DNA from: Flavonifractor sp. An82
GTDB taxonomy: Bacteria; Bacillota; Clostridia; Oscillospirales; Oscillospiraceae
Length of the DNA stretch: 64,000 nt
Assembly: GCF_002159265.1 (NCBI RefSeq)
Contig: NZ_NFHG01000012.1
Location: 1-64,000 of the forward strand
Direction: 5' to 3'
The notes under the pieces were generated by a model, which saw nothing but the letters and a program-made list of their open reading frames with translations, did not search any database and was not told where the DNA came from. Positions 1 through 8,465 of this stretch are shown piece after piece. The translations under genes and the position numbers were made by a program. How positions within the stretch are numbered: the stretch's first letter is position 1; each line of letters opens with the position of its first letter.

Positions 1-607
1 CATCCATGCCCAGAAGGGAGCATATTTTTGAGCGGTAGGCTTCCGGTGCTGTAGCCGTAAAGGCGGCAACCACTGGGCGCTTTTTCAGGGTGGAGATCCA
101 TTTGCCGATTTTCAGGTAACTGGAGCGGAAGGTATAGCCCCAGTCCAGCACACAGTGGGCTTCATCCACCACCACTAGGCTAGGAGGATTCTCATTGATG
201 CTTTTTTGAAATGCTTCGGACTGCAGGCGTTCCGGGGTGATGTAGAGGAATGGAGCACTGAGGTCCAGCGCACATACAGGTCCGTCCGTGGTCACCGTGA
301 TATGGCCGAAGTCCATGGGATGGTTGCCCGAGATCTGGTTTGCACGGATCCCTTTTGCGTTGAGTGCCTGCACCTGATCCTCCATCAGGGACAGAGTGGG
401 CTCAATAACCAGGGTCCAGGTATAGTGCTTCTGGTGCATGACCAGGGCAGGTACCTGGAAGATGGCAGACTTGCCTGAACCGGTAGGTGCGATGACCAAA
501 GTATCCCGTCTGTCCAGGATGCTGTTGATGGGCTGGATCTGGTGCTTGCGTAAGGTCTTGAGCTGAAGCGCATCCATAGCTTCTCTTATGTCATAGTTTA
601 TTTTCAT
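1..607 (-). CDS. RecQ-family ATP-dependent DNA helicase, N-terminal part (cut by window edge)
   Basis: The frame is open from an ATG at 607 to the left edge, giving about 202 residues with no stop, so the gene is partial. Helicase motifs appear in order: Walker A APTGSGKSA (residues 40-48), motif II DEAHCVLDWGYTFRSSY (149-165), which is the RecQ version of the DEAH box, and motif III AAFTATA (181-187). RecQ proteins unwind DNA 3'-5' in repair and recombination; this one could also belong to a defence-associated RecQ-like subfamily, which the missing C-terminus would decide. GGGGG lies 8 bases before the start, inside an inverted repeat (611-671) that could hide it in the mRNA. Confidence 0.88.
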   Translation of the reverse strand, partial: MKINYDIREAMDALQLKTLRKHQIQPINSILDRRDTLVIAPTGSGKSAIFQVPALVMHQKHYTWTLVIEPTLSLMEDQVQALNAKGIRANQISGNHPMDFGHITVTTDGPVCALDLSAPFLYITPERLQSEAFQKSINENPPSLVVVDEAHCVLDWGYTFRSSYLKIGKWISTLKKRPVVAAFTATAPEAYRSKICSLLGMD

Positions 608-610
608 AAA

Positions 611-671
611 AAATACCCCCAATATGATTTGAGCTGTTCTGTGCAGCCCTATAATCATGTTGGGGGTATTT
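611..671. repeat. 18-bp inverted repeat with 25-base spacer in the helicase leader
   Basis: Arms 611-628 (AAATACCCCCAATATGAT) and 654-671 are reverse complements with one mismatch. In the helicase transcript the second arm carries the GGGGG ribosome binding site, so the hairpin would block it. The rest of 672-860 is AT-rich and shows no gene I can support. Confidence 0.75.
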
Positions 672-865
672 CAATTTATAATGGCTTTTGGTGGACTGTT
701 CTGCGGATTCACTCGTCTGATGGAACTTAGCAAAAACCGCATGCAGGGACACTTTATCCATATTATTAAGGAAAATATGTATTCTAATAGGTACTAAATA
801 GGCCTTCATACAAGTGATTCTATGCATCTATAACATTAGGTTATCCATCCATAGCCAGATAATAG

Positions 866-894
866 TTCTCTTTTCTCTGTTCATTTCTTATAAT
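866..894 (+). promoter_or_regulatory. Candidate promoter of the arylsulfotransferase-like gene
   Basis: A perfect TATAAT at 889-894 lies 51 bases before the ATG at 945. The -35 position (TTCTCT, 17-base spacer) is poor, which would fit a promoter needing an activator; the nearby LysR protein is a candidate. Confidence 0.45.
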
Positions 895-944
895 GGCCTC
901 ACCCTATTCCGGCGAAAATTAGGCAAAAAGGAGAGAAAAGAGAA

Positions 945-2885
945 ATGAATCAGAAAGTGATATCCTTGGCTGCTGCGGCAGCACTGGCTGTTACCCTGTG
1001 TACAGGATGCCAGGGACAGCCTGCTCAGAATTCCCCCGCACCCGGAACCGAGGCTCCCCAGACCAGTACACACAATCAAGTCGCCAGCGTAGCAGAACTG
1101 AACTACTCCAACGTAAACTTTGACTTTGCCGATGAGATCGCTGCGCTGAAAGAGCAAGTCCCCCTGGTTCCTCAGGCTGCCGATATCCCTCTCAGCGTCA
1201 GCGAGGCCGGCGGCGCCTCTGGCATGGTGCTGGTCCCCTCTGTGCAAGACGGCCATGAGCAGGACTACTATCTTAACGCCTATGTAGCGGGAAGCGAACT
1301 CACCTTCATCGGCTCTCAGGCCATTCAGAGTGCAGAGAGCAGTGTAACCGGCATCCTGGATGTGACCGGTGACTCCTTTACACTGACTCCCGCTGCCATC
1401 CAGGCGGAGAAGCCTGCAGACGAGGTCATCACCGTGACCATGGAGGACGGCAATGTCTACCGCATCCATACCGTACATGAGCTGATGCCTATTCTTACTA
1501 TTCCCACGGCTCAGGTATCCGAGAGCAACAAGGGCGTATATGATTTTGCCGTGGACAAGTTCTTCCTGCGGGTTTCCACGGAGGGTGAGCTGATCTATTA
1601 TCGGAACATGAATTGTGTGGGCGAGTCCATGGCAGAAAACTTTGCGTCTCAGGTCACGGACGATGGCACCTTCTTCACCGGTTTTGTGGAACTGCGGGTG
1701 GAGCTGCGCAACGTAAATGGCGGTTATTCCAGCGGCCTATATCTGGTCATGGACGACCACTATACCGACGTTGACACGCTGACCCTGCTGCCCAATCAGG
1801 AGGCCAACCATACCCATGGTGAGGGCTACCTGGACCAGCACGAGTTCCTGGTACTGGGCGAGAATCATTACCTGACCCTGAGCTATACTCCCCTGGAGGT
1901 AAATAACCTGCCCGACACGGTGACCGGTGTGGACGGCACCTCCACCGCCTATGTGTGGGCCGGCATCTTCCAGGAGGTGAAGGACGGTGAGGTCGTGGCT
2001 GAGATCAACACCACCGACTATCCCCTGCTGTATGAGACCGCCATCGAGAAGCGCAACTACGCCGGCAGCACTGACCAGGGTATTGACACTACCACCGGCC
2101 AGGGTGACCCGGTGTTCTCTCTGGCGGAGGGCTGGCAGGACTATGTCCATCCCAACAGTCTGGACTATACCCTGAAGGCCGATGGTTCTGTTGACAAGCT
2201 GCTGGTCTCCATGCGGGACCAGTGCGCAGTCTATCAGTTCGACATGGCCAGCGGCGCCATTGAGTGGATCCTGGGCGGAAAAGCCAGCACCTTTACCGGA
2301 TACGAGGACTTTACCTCTACCCGCAAGGATGAGGAGGGCACCGAGTTTACCGCTCTGACTTACGGCCAGCACTTTGCCCGATATACTAACAAGAATGCCG
2401 ACCATACCCTGGACGGAAATCCGGTCATCAGCGTCTTTGATAACCAGACCGGCGACGCCCCCTTCCTGATGCAGCCCCCCGCACCCACCATGGCTCCCAC
2501 GCTTACCCGTACTTTTGTGGCGGAACTGGACCCCGCTGCCGGAACCGCGCAGATCATCGATGTGATCAACGGCACGGATCTCAACCATCTTTCCGATGGA
2601 TATCACATTGCCTCTCACTGCGGCAGCGTACAGTATGACGACGACACCGCCGTAGTCATCGGCTGGGGTCTGCACAGCGTGGTAGATACCATCGGCGCAC
2701 AGGCACCCCAGGGAACCATCTCTGATACGGGTTACGAGGATCTGCGGCAGGGCAGCCGTCCCATTTTTACCGAGTACGACATGACCACGGGTGAGATCAC
2801 CTTTGAGCTGTATGCCGACCGCAACCCCCTGATCCAGACTCACGAGGCACTGTTCTCTTACCGTACTTACAAGACCGCCGGCTAA
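945..2885 (+). CDS. Arylsulfotransferase (ASST)-family lipoprotein
   Basis: 646 residues. The N-terminus is a lipoprotein signal (hydrophobic residues 5-18, then L18-C-T-G-C22), so the protein should be anchored outside the membrane; the -3 position is Cys, slightly off the usual lipobox. The C-terminal half has ASST-type repeats: HPNSLDYTLKADG, then LLVSMRDQCAVYQFD and IEWILGGK, then YGQHFARY and VISVFDNQ. ASST enzymes form a beta-propeller and move sulfate from a phenolic sulfate ester to another phenol using an active-site His. That matches Arylsulfotran_2-like proteins; the substrate is unknown. AAGGAGA at 928-934 supports the start. It is monocistronic, ending in a strong terminator. Confidence 0.8.
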   Translation: MNQKVISLAAAAALAVTLCTGCQGQPAQNSPAPGTEAPQTSTHNQVASVAELNYSNVNFDFADEIAALKEQVPLVPQAADIPLSVSEAGGASGMVLVPSVQDGHEQDYYLNAYVAGSELTFIGSQAIQSAESSVTGILDVTGDSFTLTPAAIQAEKPADEVITVTMEDGNVYRIHTVHELMPILTIPTAQVSESNKGVYDFAVDKFFLRVSTEGELIYYRNMNCVGESMAENFASQVTDDGTFFTGFVELRVELRNVNGGYSSGLYLVMDDHYTDVDTLTLLPNQEANHTHGEGYLDQHEFLVLGENHYLTLSYTPLEVNNLPDTVTGVDGTSTAYVWAGIFQEVKDGEVVAEINTTDYPLLYETAIEKRNYAGSTDQGIDTTTGQGDPVFSLAEGWQDYVHPNSLDYTLKADGSVDKLLVSMRDQCAVYQFDMASGAIEWILGGKASTFTGYEDFTSTRKDEEGTEFTALTYGQHFARYTNKNADHTLDGNPVISVFDNQTGDAPFLMQPPAPTMAPTLTRTFVAELDPAAGTAQIIDVINGTDLNHLSDGYHIASHCGSVQYDDDTAVVIGWGLHSVVDTIGAQAPQGTISDTGYEDLRQGSRPIFTEYDMTTGEITFELYADRNPLIQTHEALFSYRTYKTAG

Positions 2886-2902
2886 GTACAATACAATATT
2901 TT

Positions 2903-2937
2903 GGGAGAGGTCTGCAAACAGACCTCTCCCAGTTTTA
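2903..2937 (+). terminator. Rho-independent terminator after the ASST-like gene
   Basis: Perfect 12-bp stem (GGGAGAGGTCTG and its complement, 2903-2914 and 2919-2930), loop CAAA, followed by AGTTTTAT. Confidence 0.9.
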
Positions 2938-3043
2938 TATCGGTCCTGATTGAAAAACAACAGCCTATATGCTACCATATCAGTTACTCAAATTTCGCTT
3001 AAGCAATATCGCAAAGAAAACCATCTGAAAGGCGGAGCAAAAA

Positions 3044-3931
3044 GTGAAACTGACCCAAATGGAGTACTTTCTGGCAGTAGCCCACCATTTGAATTACACC
3101 GCTGCCGCCCGCGCTCTTTACCTTTCCCAGCCGGCACTAAGCAAACAAATCTCCTTGCTGGAGGATGAACTGGGCATCCAACTGTTTGAGCGCAGCAGCC
3201 GCAATGTTCGCTTGACCCCTGCCGGCACTCAGCTTCAAACAGATCTGACCCGGCTGATGGAAGAACTGGAGCTGGCCAAGGCACGCGCCATTCAAACCGC
3301 CATGGAGCAGAAACTTCACCTGCGCATCGGCTGTTTTGACGGTGCGGTGGTAGATAATTTTCTTCCCCAGTTTTTTCACTGCCTCCGCAATTATGCTCCC
3401 AATGTCTGCACTACGCTCTCCTGCGGAAATTTTCAAAAAAACCGCGAGGCGCTGGAGCGCGGACAGATTGATCTGCTTTTTACTTTATCGGCAGAATATG
3501 TTCCATGTGAAGGGTTTCAGTCTCAAGATATGGTGAGCCGCAGAAGCGCGCTGGTCTATTCCGAAAGCTCAGAACTGGCGCAGATCCCCCATCCAAACAA
3601 AGATGATTTTTGCACATATCCTTATCTGACTGTGGAAAAGGGCAATGCTCCCCGGGTATATGAGTACAGCATGCACAGCCTTGCGTGGATGGGCATTGAG
3701 CCCAAAAAGATTCTTGAACTGTCCAATTTTTCCACACTTATGGCGCATCTGGAAATGGGCCACGGCTATGCCATACTTGGAGAAAATGTTACAAACGCCA
3801 TGCGGGGCATGAAAAAAGTTCTGCTGCCAGAAGCTCTGGATATAAAAGTCGTTGCGGTATGGCCCCAGCGGCAGCAGCTGGTAAATTACATCATGACTTT
3901 ATGCCGTGACCAATTTGATGCGGCGCAATAA
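3044..3931 (+). CDS. LysR-family transcriptional regulator
   Basis: 295 residues, the usual LysR length. The first 60 residues are the typical winged helix-turn-helix (MEYFLAVAHHLNYTAAARAL, then LSQPALSKQI and LFERSSRNVRLTPAG), followed by a substrate-binding effector domain (about 90-290). The start is GTG at 3044 with GGCGGAG ahead of it; the ATG five codons later would drop part of the first helix. It lies 158 bases after the ASST-like gene on the same strand but behind that gene's terminator. LysR proteins usually act on neighbours, so the ASST-like gene is the likeliest target; this is inference. The effector is unknown. Confidence 0.92.
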   Translation: MKLTQMEYFLAVAHHLNYTAAARALYLSQPALSKQISLLEDELGIQLFERSSRNVRLTPAGTQLQTDLTRLMEELELAKARAIQTAMEQKLHLRIGCFDGAVVDNFLPQFFHCLRNYAPNVCTTLSCGNFQKNREALERGQIDLLFTLSAEYVPCEGFQSQDMVSRRSALVYSESSELAQIPHPNKDDFCTYPYLTVEKGNAPRVYEYSMHSLAWMGIEPKKILELSNFSTLMAHLEMGHGYAILGENVTNAMRGMKKVLLPEALDIKVVAVWPQRQQLVNYIMTLCRDQFDAAQ

Positions 3932-3937
3932 TAAACC

Positions 3938-4041
3938 AAAAGGGTCCGATCCCATTCTTCAAGCAAGACTGATCCATAATGCCGATCTATCCCGGTATGG
4001 ATACCATGTTTTTCTTGATGGATGGTGATTGGACCCTTTTT
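3938..4041. terminator. Long imperfect hairpin between convergent lysR and pocR/araC genes
   Basis: AAAAGGGTCC near 3938-3947 pairs with GGACCCTTTT at 4031-4040. Pairing continues inward imperfectly (TCAAGCAAGAC with GTTTTTCTTGA) around a central element with a small TATCC/GGATA hairpin. A-tracts and T-tracts at the ends suit a bidirectional terminator; the roughly 100-base folded span is longer than needed for that. Confidence 0.5.
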
Positions 4042-4082
4042 ATCCGGGGAAGTGGGCTGCAGCTCCAAAATCCCCTTCTCAC

Positions 4083-5345
4083 TTATCCCCCGTACTCCAG
4101 CTGAGCATCAATGCGTCTGCTCTGCTTGCGGTACTTATCCGGGGTTACCCCAATCAATTTCTTAAACACTTTGCAGTGGTAGCTGGGGTCCTCAAAGCCG
4201 CAGCGCTCACAGATCTCGGAAATGGACAGATTGCTGGAGAGCAAAAGCACACGGCTGCGCTCCACCCGAAGCTGGTTAAGGTATGCCCGGAACCCACAGC
4301 CCATCTCCTCCTTAAACACCTTGGAGAAATGGGACGGAGAATAGCCCACATAGTCTGCCACCTCAGCCAGCGGCAATGCTCTGGCACAGTGGGCGGACAT
4401 ATAGCCGATCGCCTCTCGGATCACATTTTTATGCTTGGTGCCCAACAACTCAAACACCAGATCCGCAAAACGGGTCAATGCACGGTTCAGACAGCTCGCC
4501 ACCTCTTCTTGGGCAGTTAAACTCTTAATTTCCTGCAAATAGCGGTGACTGATCTCCATAGCCTGCTCAACTGCCACACCACCATTGATCGCTGCCCGGG
4601 AAAGCAGCACCACAAGCTCTGTAACATAGGTCTGAACAGCAGTAGCATCCCTGGAAAGAAAGAAAATGTGCCCCAACAGTTCGTTGAGCAATGCGGAGGC
4701 AGTAGTACTGTCTCCCTGGGAAACTGCGGCAAGCATAGCTTGTTCCGTCTCGATCGGATAGGTCACATCTCCCTGAAGGCCCTTGGCCTGCTGCACATAT
4801 TCGCCTATATCACACTGCTGCCGGTAGCCGCTGTGATTGAGAAAGAAGGCATAGCTGCTGTCCGAGATATAGACCGCTGCAGCAAAAAGCTGGTTGGACA
4901 GGTGCCGCAGGCGGTCCGTAGCAACCTGGGGAATGCTGCTCAGAAAAAGATACAGCGCCCGAACCCTCTGTGCAGGCAAGTCCCACTGGAGAATGATATC
5001 ATCCATGCAGTCCTCAATGTCGCTGATGATAACCGGTCCTGCCACAAGTCCGCCTGCAAAAACACCTTCCGTTAAAATGGGAGAGGAGCAATAGGCAAAA
5101 CCGGCGGCACAGGAGTAGATATAACGCCCGCCGAAGCGCTGTGCCTCATGGAGCCCGTGGGCATGTAAATCCCGGCATACCGGGGCCTGCCCCGGCAAAG
5201 AACGCAGGTACGTACATTCGTCGTCCGTCAGTCCTGCCTGGCTGAGGATGTTGCCTTGATCGTCCAGCAAACGGCACCCTAACCCACTGGCAGCAGCAAA
5301 CGATTCCACCATTTCTTTGGCAATATTGAGATCAAATCCGGGCAT
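4083..5345 (-). CDS. AraC-family regulator with N-terminal PocR-type sensory domain
   Basis: 420 residues. About 1-170 resembles the PocR ligand-binding domain (start FDLNIAKEMVESFAAASGL, later PVCRDLHAHGL and YIYSCAAGFAYCSSPI with conserved Cys), named after the propanediol-utilisation regulator. About 310-410 is a double AraC helix-turn-helix (LAEVADYVGYSPSHFSKVFK, then ISEICERCGFEDPSYHCKVF). AAGGAG precedes the ATG. It is divergent from the corrinoid operon, with a 271-base shared control region holding both promoters, so it very likely controls that operon in response to the methylated substrate or a related small molecule. PocR-AraC regulators beside corrinoid methyltransferases are a known arrangement in acetogenic Clostridia. 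Confidence 0.9.
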   Translation of the reverse strand: MPGFDLNIAKEMVESFAAASGLGCRLLDDQGNILSQAGLTDDECTYLRSLPGQAPVCRDLHAHGLHEAQRFGGRYIYSCAAGFAYCSSPILTEGVFAGGLVAGPVIISDIEDCMDDIILQWDLPAQRVRALYLFLSSIPQVATDRLRHLSNQLFAAAVYISDSSYAFFLNHSGYRQQCDIGEYVQQAKGLQGDVTYPIETEQAMLAAVSQGDSTTASALLNELLGHIFFLSRDATAVQTYVTELVVLLSRAAINGGVAVEQAMEISHRYLQEIKSLTAQEEVASCLNRALTRFADLVFELLGTKHKNVIREAIGYMSAHCARALPLAEVADYVGYSPSHFSKVFKEEMGCGFRAYLNQLRVERSRVLLLSSNLSISEICERCGFEDPSYHCKVFKKLIGVTPDKYRKQSRRIDAQLEYGG

Positions 5346-5378
5346 GGCGAACCACTCCTTTTTCTGTTCTCTTTTATC

Positions 5379-5408
5379 ATGATATCACTTGCCCGTTCCC
5401 TCTGTCAA
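5379..5408 (-). promoter_or_regulatory. Promoter of the PocR/AraC regulator
   Basis: On the minus strand: perfect -35 TTGACA (5403-5408), 18-base spacer, -10 TATCAT (5379-5384), 34 bases ahead of the start codon. Confidence 0.7.
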
Positions 5409-5556
5409 AGCGCTCTTGTAAAAAACCGTCTTATTTTTGGTAATTTATTTTGATTGAATGGCTTTCAGTCTGATATTTAATGGGAACTGGTGGAGAAAAG
5501 AAGAAACTCCCAAAAATGAAAGCATACAAAAATCATAAAATTCGCACAAAGTTCAA

Positions 5557-5585
5557 TTTACACCCCAGGCAAAGTTCGCTACAAT
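5557..5585 (+). promoter_or_regulatory. Promoter of the corrinoid methyltransfer operon
   Basis: -35 TTTACA (5557-5562), 17-base spacer, -10 TACAAT (5580-5585), about 25 bases of leader before the RBS and start. The A-rich stretch just upstream (about 5495-5550) is the natural place for the AraC-type activator to bind. Confidence 0.7.
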
Positions 5586-5616
5586 AACCCCAAATTGAAA
5601 TAGGAGTTGAAGTCCA

Positions 5617-6630
5617 TTGAGTAAACAGAACATGCGCCAGTGGATTGCACAAGTCATGGAGGCCAAGCAGAAGCAAGCCGTCCCTGTGCTGTCGTTTCCC
5701 TGCATACAGCTGTTGGGCGTGACTGTGGGTGACTTGGTCAACGACAGCGAAAAGCAGGCAGAAGGTATGGTCCGTGTTGCTCAGCGCTGTCCTACTGGAG
5801 CTGCGGTTTCCATGATGGATCTTTCGGTGGAAGCGGAGGCTTTTGGCGCAAAAATTTTCCTGAGCGAAGATGAAGTACCCACTGTCGTGGGCACGCTCCT
5901 TGTGGAACCGGAGGATGCAGAGTCCCTGGCAGTTCCGGAGGTGGGCGCAGGACGGACAGGAATTTACATCGATGCCATTCAGAAGGTCTGCCAGCGCATC
6001 ACCGACCGGCCCGTGATTGCCGGAGTAATCGGCCCCTTCTCCCTGGCCGGTAGACTGATGGGTATGACCGAGATCATGATCAACTGCTATGAAGAGCCGG
6101 AGATGGTGGAAACCACCCTGAAAAAAGCCACCCAATTCATCATCGCTTACATTCAGGGCTTCAAAGAGGCTGGTGCAAACGGTGTCTGCATTGCTGAACC
6201 TGCCGCCGGTCTTCTTTCTCCCGACCTGATGGAAGAATTTGCAATCCCCTATGTCAAGAAGATCATTGAAGCTGTCCAGGACGATCACTTTATGGTACTG
6301 CTGCACAACTGCGGCAACTCTGTGATCCGTGCCCTGCCCCAATGGTACGGCTGCGGCGCCATGGCTTATCACTATGGCAACGCCGTGGATATGAAAGCAG
6401 TTATGGAAGCGTCGCCGTCCGACGTGCTGGTGATGGGCAATGTAGACCCCGCCGGGGAATTTCGCGGCGGCACACCGGAGAGCATCCGTGCCAAAACACT
6501 GGAGGTCATGAATGCCTGCTGCGGGTATGAAAACTTCGTAATTTCCTCCGGCTGTGATATTCCTCCGGCATCCAGTTGGGAGAATATTGACGCATTTTTT
6601 GCAGCAGTAAATGAATTTTATCATCAATAA
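5617..6630 (+). CDS. MtaA-like (UroD-family) corrinoid methyltransferase
   Basis: 337 residues with the uroporphyrinogen decarboxylase fold used by cobalamin-dependent methyltransferases. The zinc-binding signature of MtaA-type enzymes, His-X-Cys then a distant Cys, is present as H230-N-C232 and C313 (SSGCDIP). Family members move a methyl group between a corrinoid protein and a thiol or other acceptor. The start is TTG at 5617 with TAGGAG ten bases upstream; an ATG at 5632 is the alternative. It is first in a seven-gene operon with its corrinoid partner next. No pterin-binding (MeTr) methyltransferase is nearby, so the final methyl acceptor cannot be read from the locus. Confidence 0.85.
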   Translation: MSKQNMRQWIAQVMEAKQKQAVPVLSFPCIQLLGVTVGDLVNDSEKQAEGMVRVAQRCPTGAAVSMMDLSVEAEAFGAKIFLSEDEVPTVVGTLLVEPEDAESLAVPEVGAGRTGIYIDAIQKVCQRITDRPVIAGVIGPFSLAGRLMGMTEIMINCYEEPEMVETTLKKATQFIIAYIQGFKEAGANGVCIAEPAAGLLSPDLMEEFAIPYVKKIIEAVQDDHFMVLLHNCGNSVIRALPQWYGCGAMAYHYGNAVDMKAVMEASPSDVLVMGNVDPAGEFRGGTPESIRAKTLEVMNACCGYENFVISSGCDIPPASSWENIDAFFAAVNEFYHQ

Positions 6631-6646
6631 GAAGGAGCGTGTCAAC

Positions 6647-7279
6647 ATGAGTATTCTGGCTGAAATTTCTGAGGCGCTGCAAAAAGGCAAGCGCAAGCAG
6701 GTAACGGCTCTGGTGCAGCAGGCACTGGATGAGGGTATCCCCGCTCCTCAGATCCTGAACGAGGGTCTGCTGGCCGGCATGGATGTGATTGGTGTTCGCT
6801 TCCGCGACAACGAGATTTTTGTTCCCGAAGTACTGGTGGCCGCCCGCGCCATGAACGCCGGTGCGGAACTTCTGAAGCCCCACCTGGCTGAGGCGGGCGC
6901 CGTGTCCAAGGGCAAGATCGCGCTGGGTACGGTAAAAGGCGATCTGCACGACATCGGCAAGAATCTGGTCCGCATGATGTTTGAAGGCAAGGGCTTTGAG
7001 GTCATCGACCTTGGCGTGGACGTGGCTCCCGAGGCCTTTGTGAAGGCCGTGCAGGAGCAGGACTGTGGAATTGTGGCCTGCTCAGCCCTGCTGACCACCA
7101 CCATGCCGGTTATGGGTGAGGTGGTAAAGGCACTGGAAGCCGCCGGTCTGCGGGATAAGGTAAAGGTCATGGTAGGCGGCGCCCCTGTGAACCAGGAATT
7201 TGCCGCCAGCATCGGCGCCGACGCCTACACCGACGACGCTGCCAGCGCGGCGGACAAAGCGGCAGAACTGATTGGCTGA
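6647..7279 (+). CDS. Corrinoid (methylcobalamin-carrier) protein, MtaC/MtbC type
   Basis: 210 residues in two parts: a helical cap domain (about 1-85) and a B12-binding Rossmann domain (about 88-205). The cobalt-binding signature D-x-H-x-x-G is D99-L-H101-D-I-G104, with H101 the expected lower cobalt ligand; SALLTTTMPVM and VMVGGAPV are the other B12-contacting segments. It should shuttle the methyl group between the two UroD-type enzymes. The start is the ATG at 6647, 11 bases after a strong AAGGAG. An in-frame ATG at 6611 lies inside the previous gene and has no RBS. Confidence 0.95.
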   Translation: MSILAEISEALQKGKRKQVTALVQQALDEGIPAPQILNEGLLAGMDVIGVRFRDNEIFVPEVLVAARAMNAGAELLKPHLAEAGAVSKGKIALGTVKGDLHDIGKNLVRMMFEGKGFEVIDLGVDVAPEAFVKAVQEQDCGIVACSALLTTTMPVMGEVVKALEAAGLRDKVKVMVGGAPVNQEFAASIGADAYTDDAASAADKAAELIG

Positions 7280-7335
7280 GATACTGTCAAATACCTATGG
7301 GAGAGCAAATAAGCTCTGATGAAGGAGGACTCTGA

Positions 7336-8445
7336 ATGAACTCTTTTGAAAAAGTACAGCATTGTATGGACGTACTTCCCATCAAAGACCGTCATGATAT
7401 TCCTGTCTACCCCATGATGCTCATCTACCCCGGCAGAGTGGCCGGGTTTACCCAGCAGGATATCTGCGAGGATACCGACAAGTGGCTGGAGGCCCTGGAG
7501 ATCACCTTCCAGAAGGTGGGCTATCCCGACCTGTGCCAGGGCAATGGGCCCCAGGACGTGATTTTCCTCCACGGGCTGGAGGCCATGCGCCCCGGCCACG
7601 AGGTGGGCCCCGACGAGTCCTTCCAGCTCCATGAGACCTGCCGCATGGAAGTGGAGGACTATGAGGATATTGCGAAGAACGGCCGGCTCCAGTGGTACAA
7701 CCGCTACCTCTGCACCATCCAGCATCCCCCCATGACCCCGGAGCAGCTGGGACAGCGCTGGATGCAGGTGGGCATGAACTCCGCCAAGATCGGCCAGTAC
7801 CTGGGCTCCCACGGCGTGGTCCCCATTCACGGCTCCGCCAGCGCGCCTGTGTTTGACGCCCTCTCCATGACTCGCTCTTTCCAGGAGTTTGTGTACGATC
7901 TCTATGACGAGCCCGATCTGGTCAAAGCCGCAATTAAGCGGGGCACCTCTGAAGTGATTGGCCAGGTTCTGGGCAATCTGGAGCACTCCCCCATTAAGCG
8001 GGCCAGTCTTTTTGCCATGCGTTCTGACGCCAACTCCATCTCTCCGGAGATTTTCGAGGAGTTCTCCTGGCCTGCTCTGAAGGAGATGATCGAGTCCTTC
8101 CATAAGGCAGGTGTTCAGACAGTTCTCCACGCGGACGGAAACTGGCTGCCCATGCTGCCCAAACTGCTGGAACTGCCCAAGGGCAGTACCCTTGTGGAGC
8201 TGGACGGTGTGACTGACATCCACAAAGCCTATGACATTCTCAAAGGCTGGCTTGCCATTCGCGGTGATGTGCCTGCCACTCTGATGGCCTTTAGCACCCC
8301 CGATGAGGTCAGTGCCTACTGTGAGGATTTGATTCAGATGGCACTGAACGGCAGCGGCGGACTGGTGCTGGGTTCCGGCTGTGAGATCCCGCTGAACTGC
8401 AAGCTGGAAAACCTCCAGGCTATGATGGATTCCGTTCGTAAATAA
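7336..8445 (+). CDS. UroD-type methyltransferase, probably the substrate-specific component (MT1)
   Basis: 369 residues, UroD fold, only distantly like the first UroD protein of the operon. At the metal site the first Cys is replaced: H265-A-D267 instead of His-X-Cys, while the distal Cys is kept (C349, GSGCEIP). That points to a different reaction, most likely removal of the methyl group from the growth substrate onto the corrinoid protein, as in UroD-like O-demethylases (MtvB type) of acetogens. This role is inference; the substrate (methoxy-aromatic, methylamine or methylthiol) is not visible. AAGGAGG lies just ahead of the ATG. Confidence 0.8.
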   Translation: MNSFEKVQHCMDVLPIKDRHDIPVYPMMLIYPGRVAGFTQQDICEDTDKWLEALEITFQKVGYPDLCQGNGPQDVIFLHGLEAMRPGHEVGPDESFQLHETCRMEVEDYEDIAKNGRLQWYNRYLCTIQHPPMTPEQLGQRWMQVGMNSAKIGQYLGSHGVVPIHGSASAPVFDALSMTRSFQEFVYDLYDEPDLVKAAIKRGTSEVIGQVLGNLEHSPIKRASLFAMRSDANSISPEIFEEFSWPALKEMIESFHKAGVQTVLHADGNWLPMLPKLLELPKGSTLVELDGVTDIHKAYDILKGWLAIRGDVPATLMAFSTPDEVSAYCEDLIQMALNGSGGLVLGSGCEIPLNCKLENLQAMMDSVRK

Positions 8446-8465
8446 TTAGTGAGGATGAACGCAAT

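Noticed and set aside
591-827. A 78-codon minus-strand open frame upstream of and overlapping the RecQ-like start
   Set aside because: No RBS, it crosses the inverted repeat, and its composition is not protein-like.
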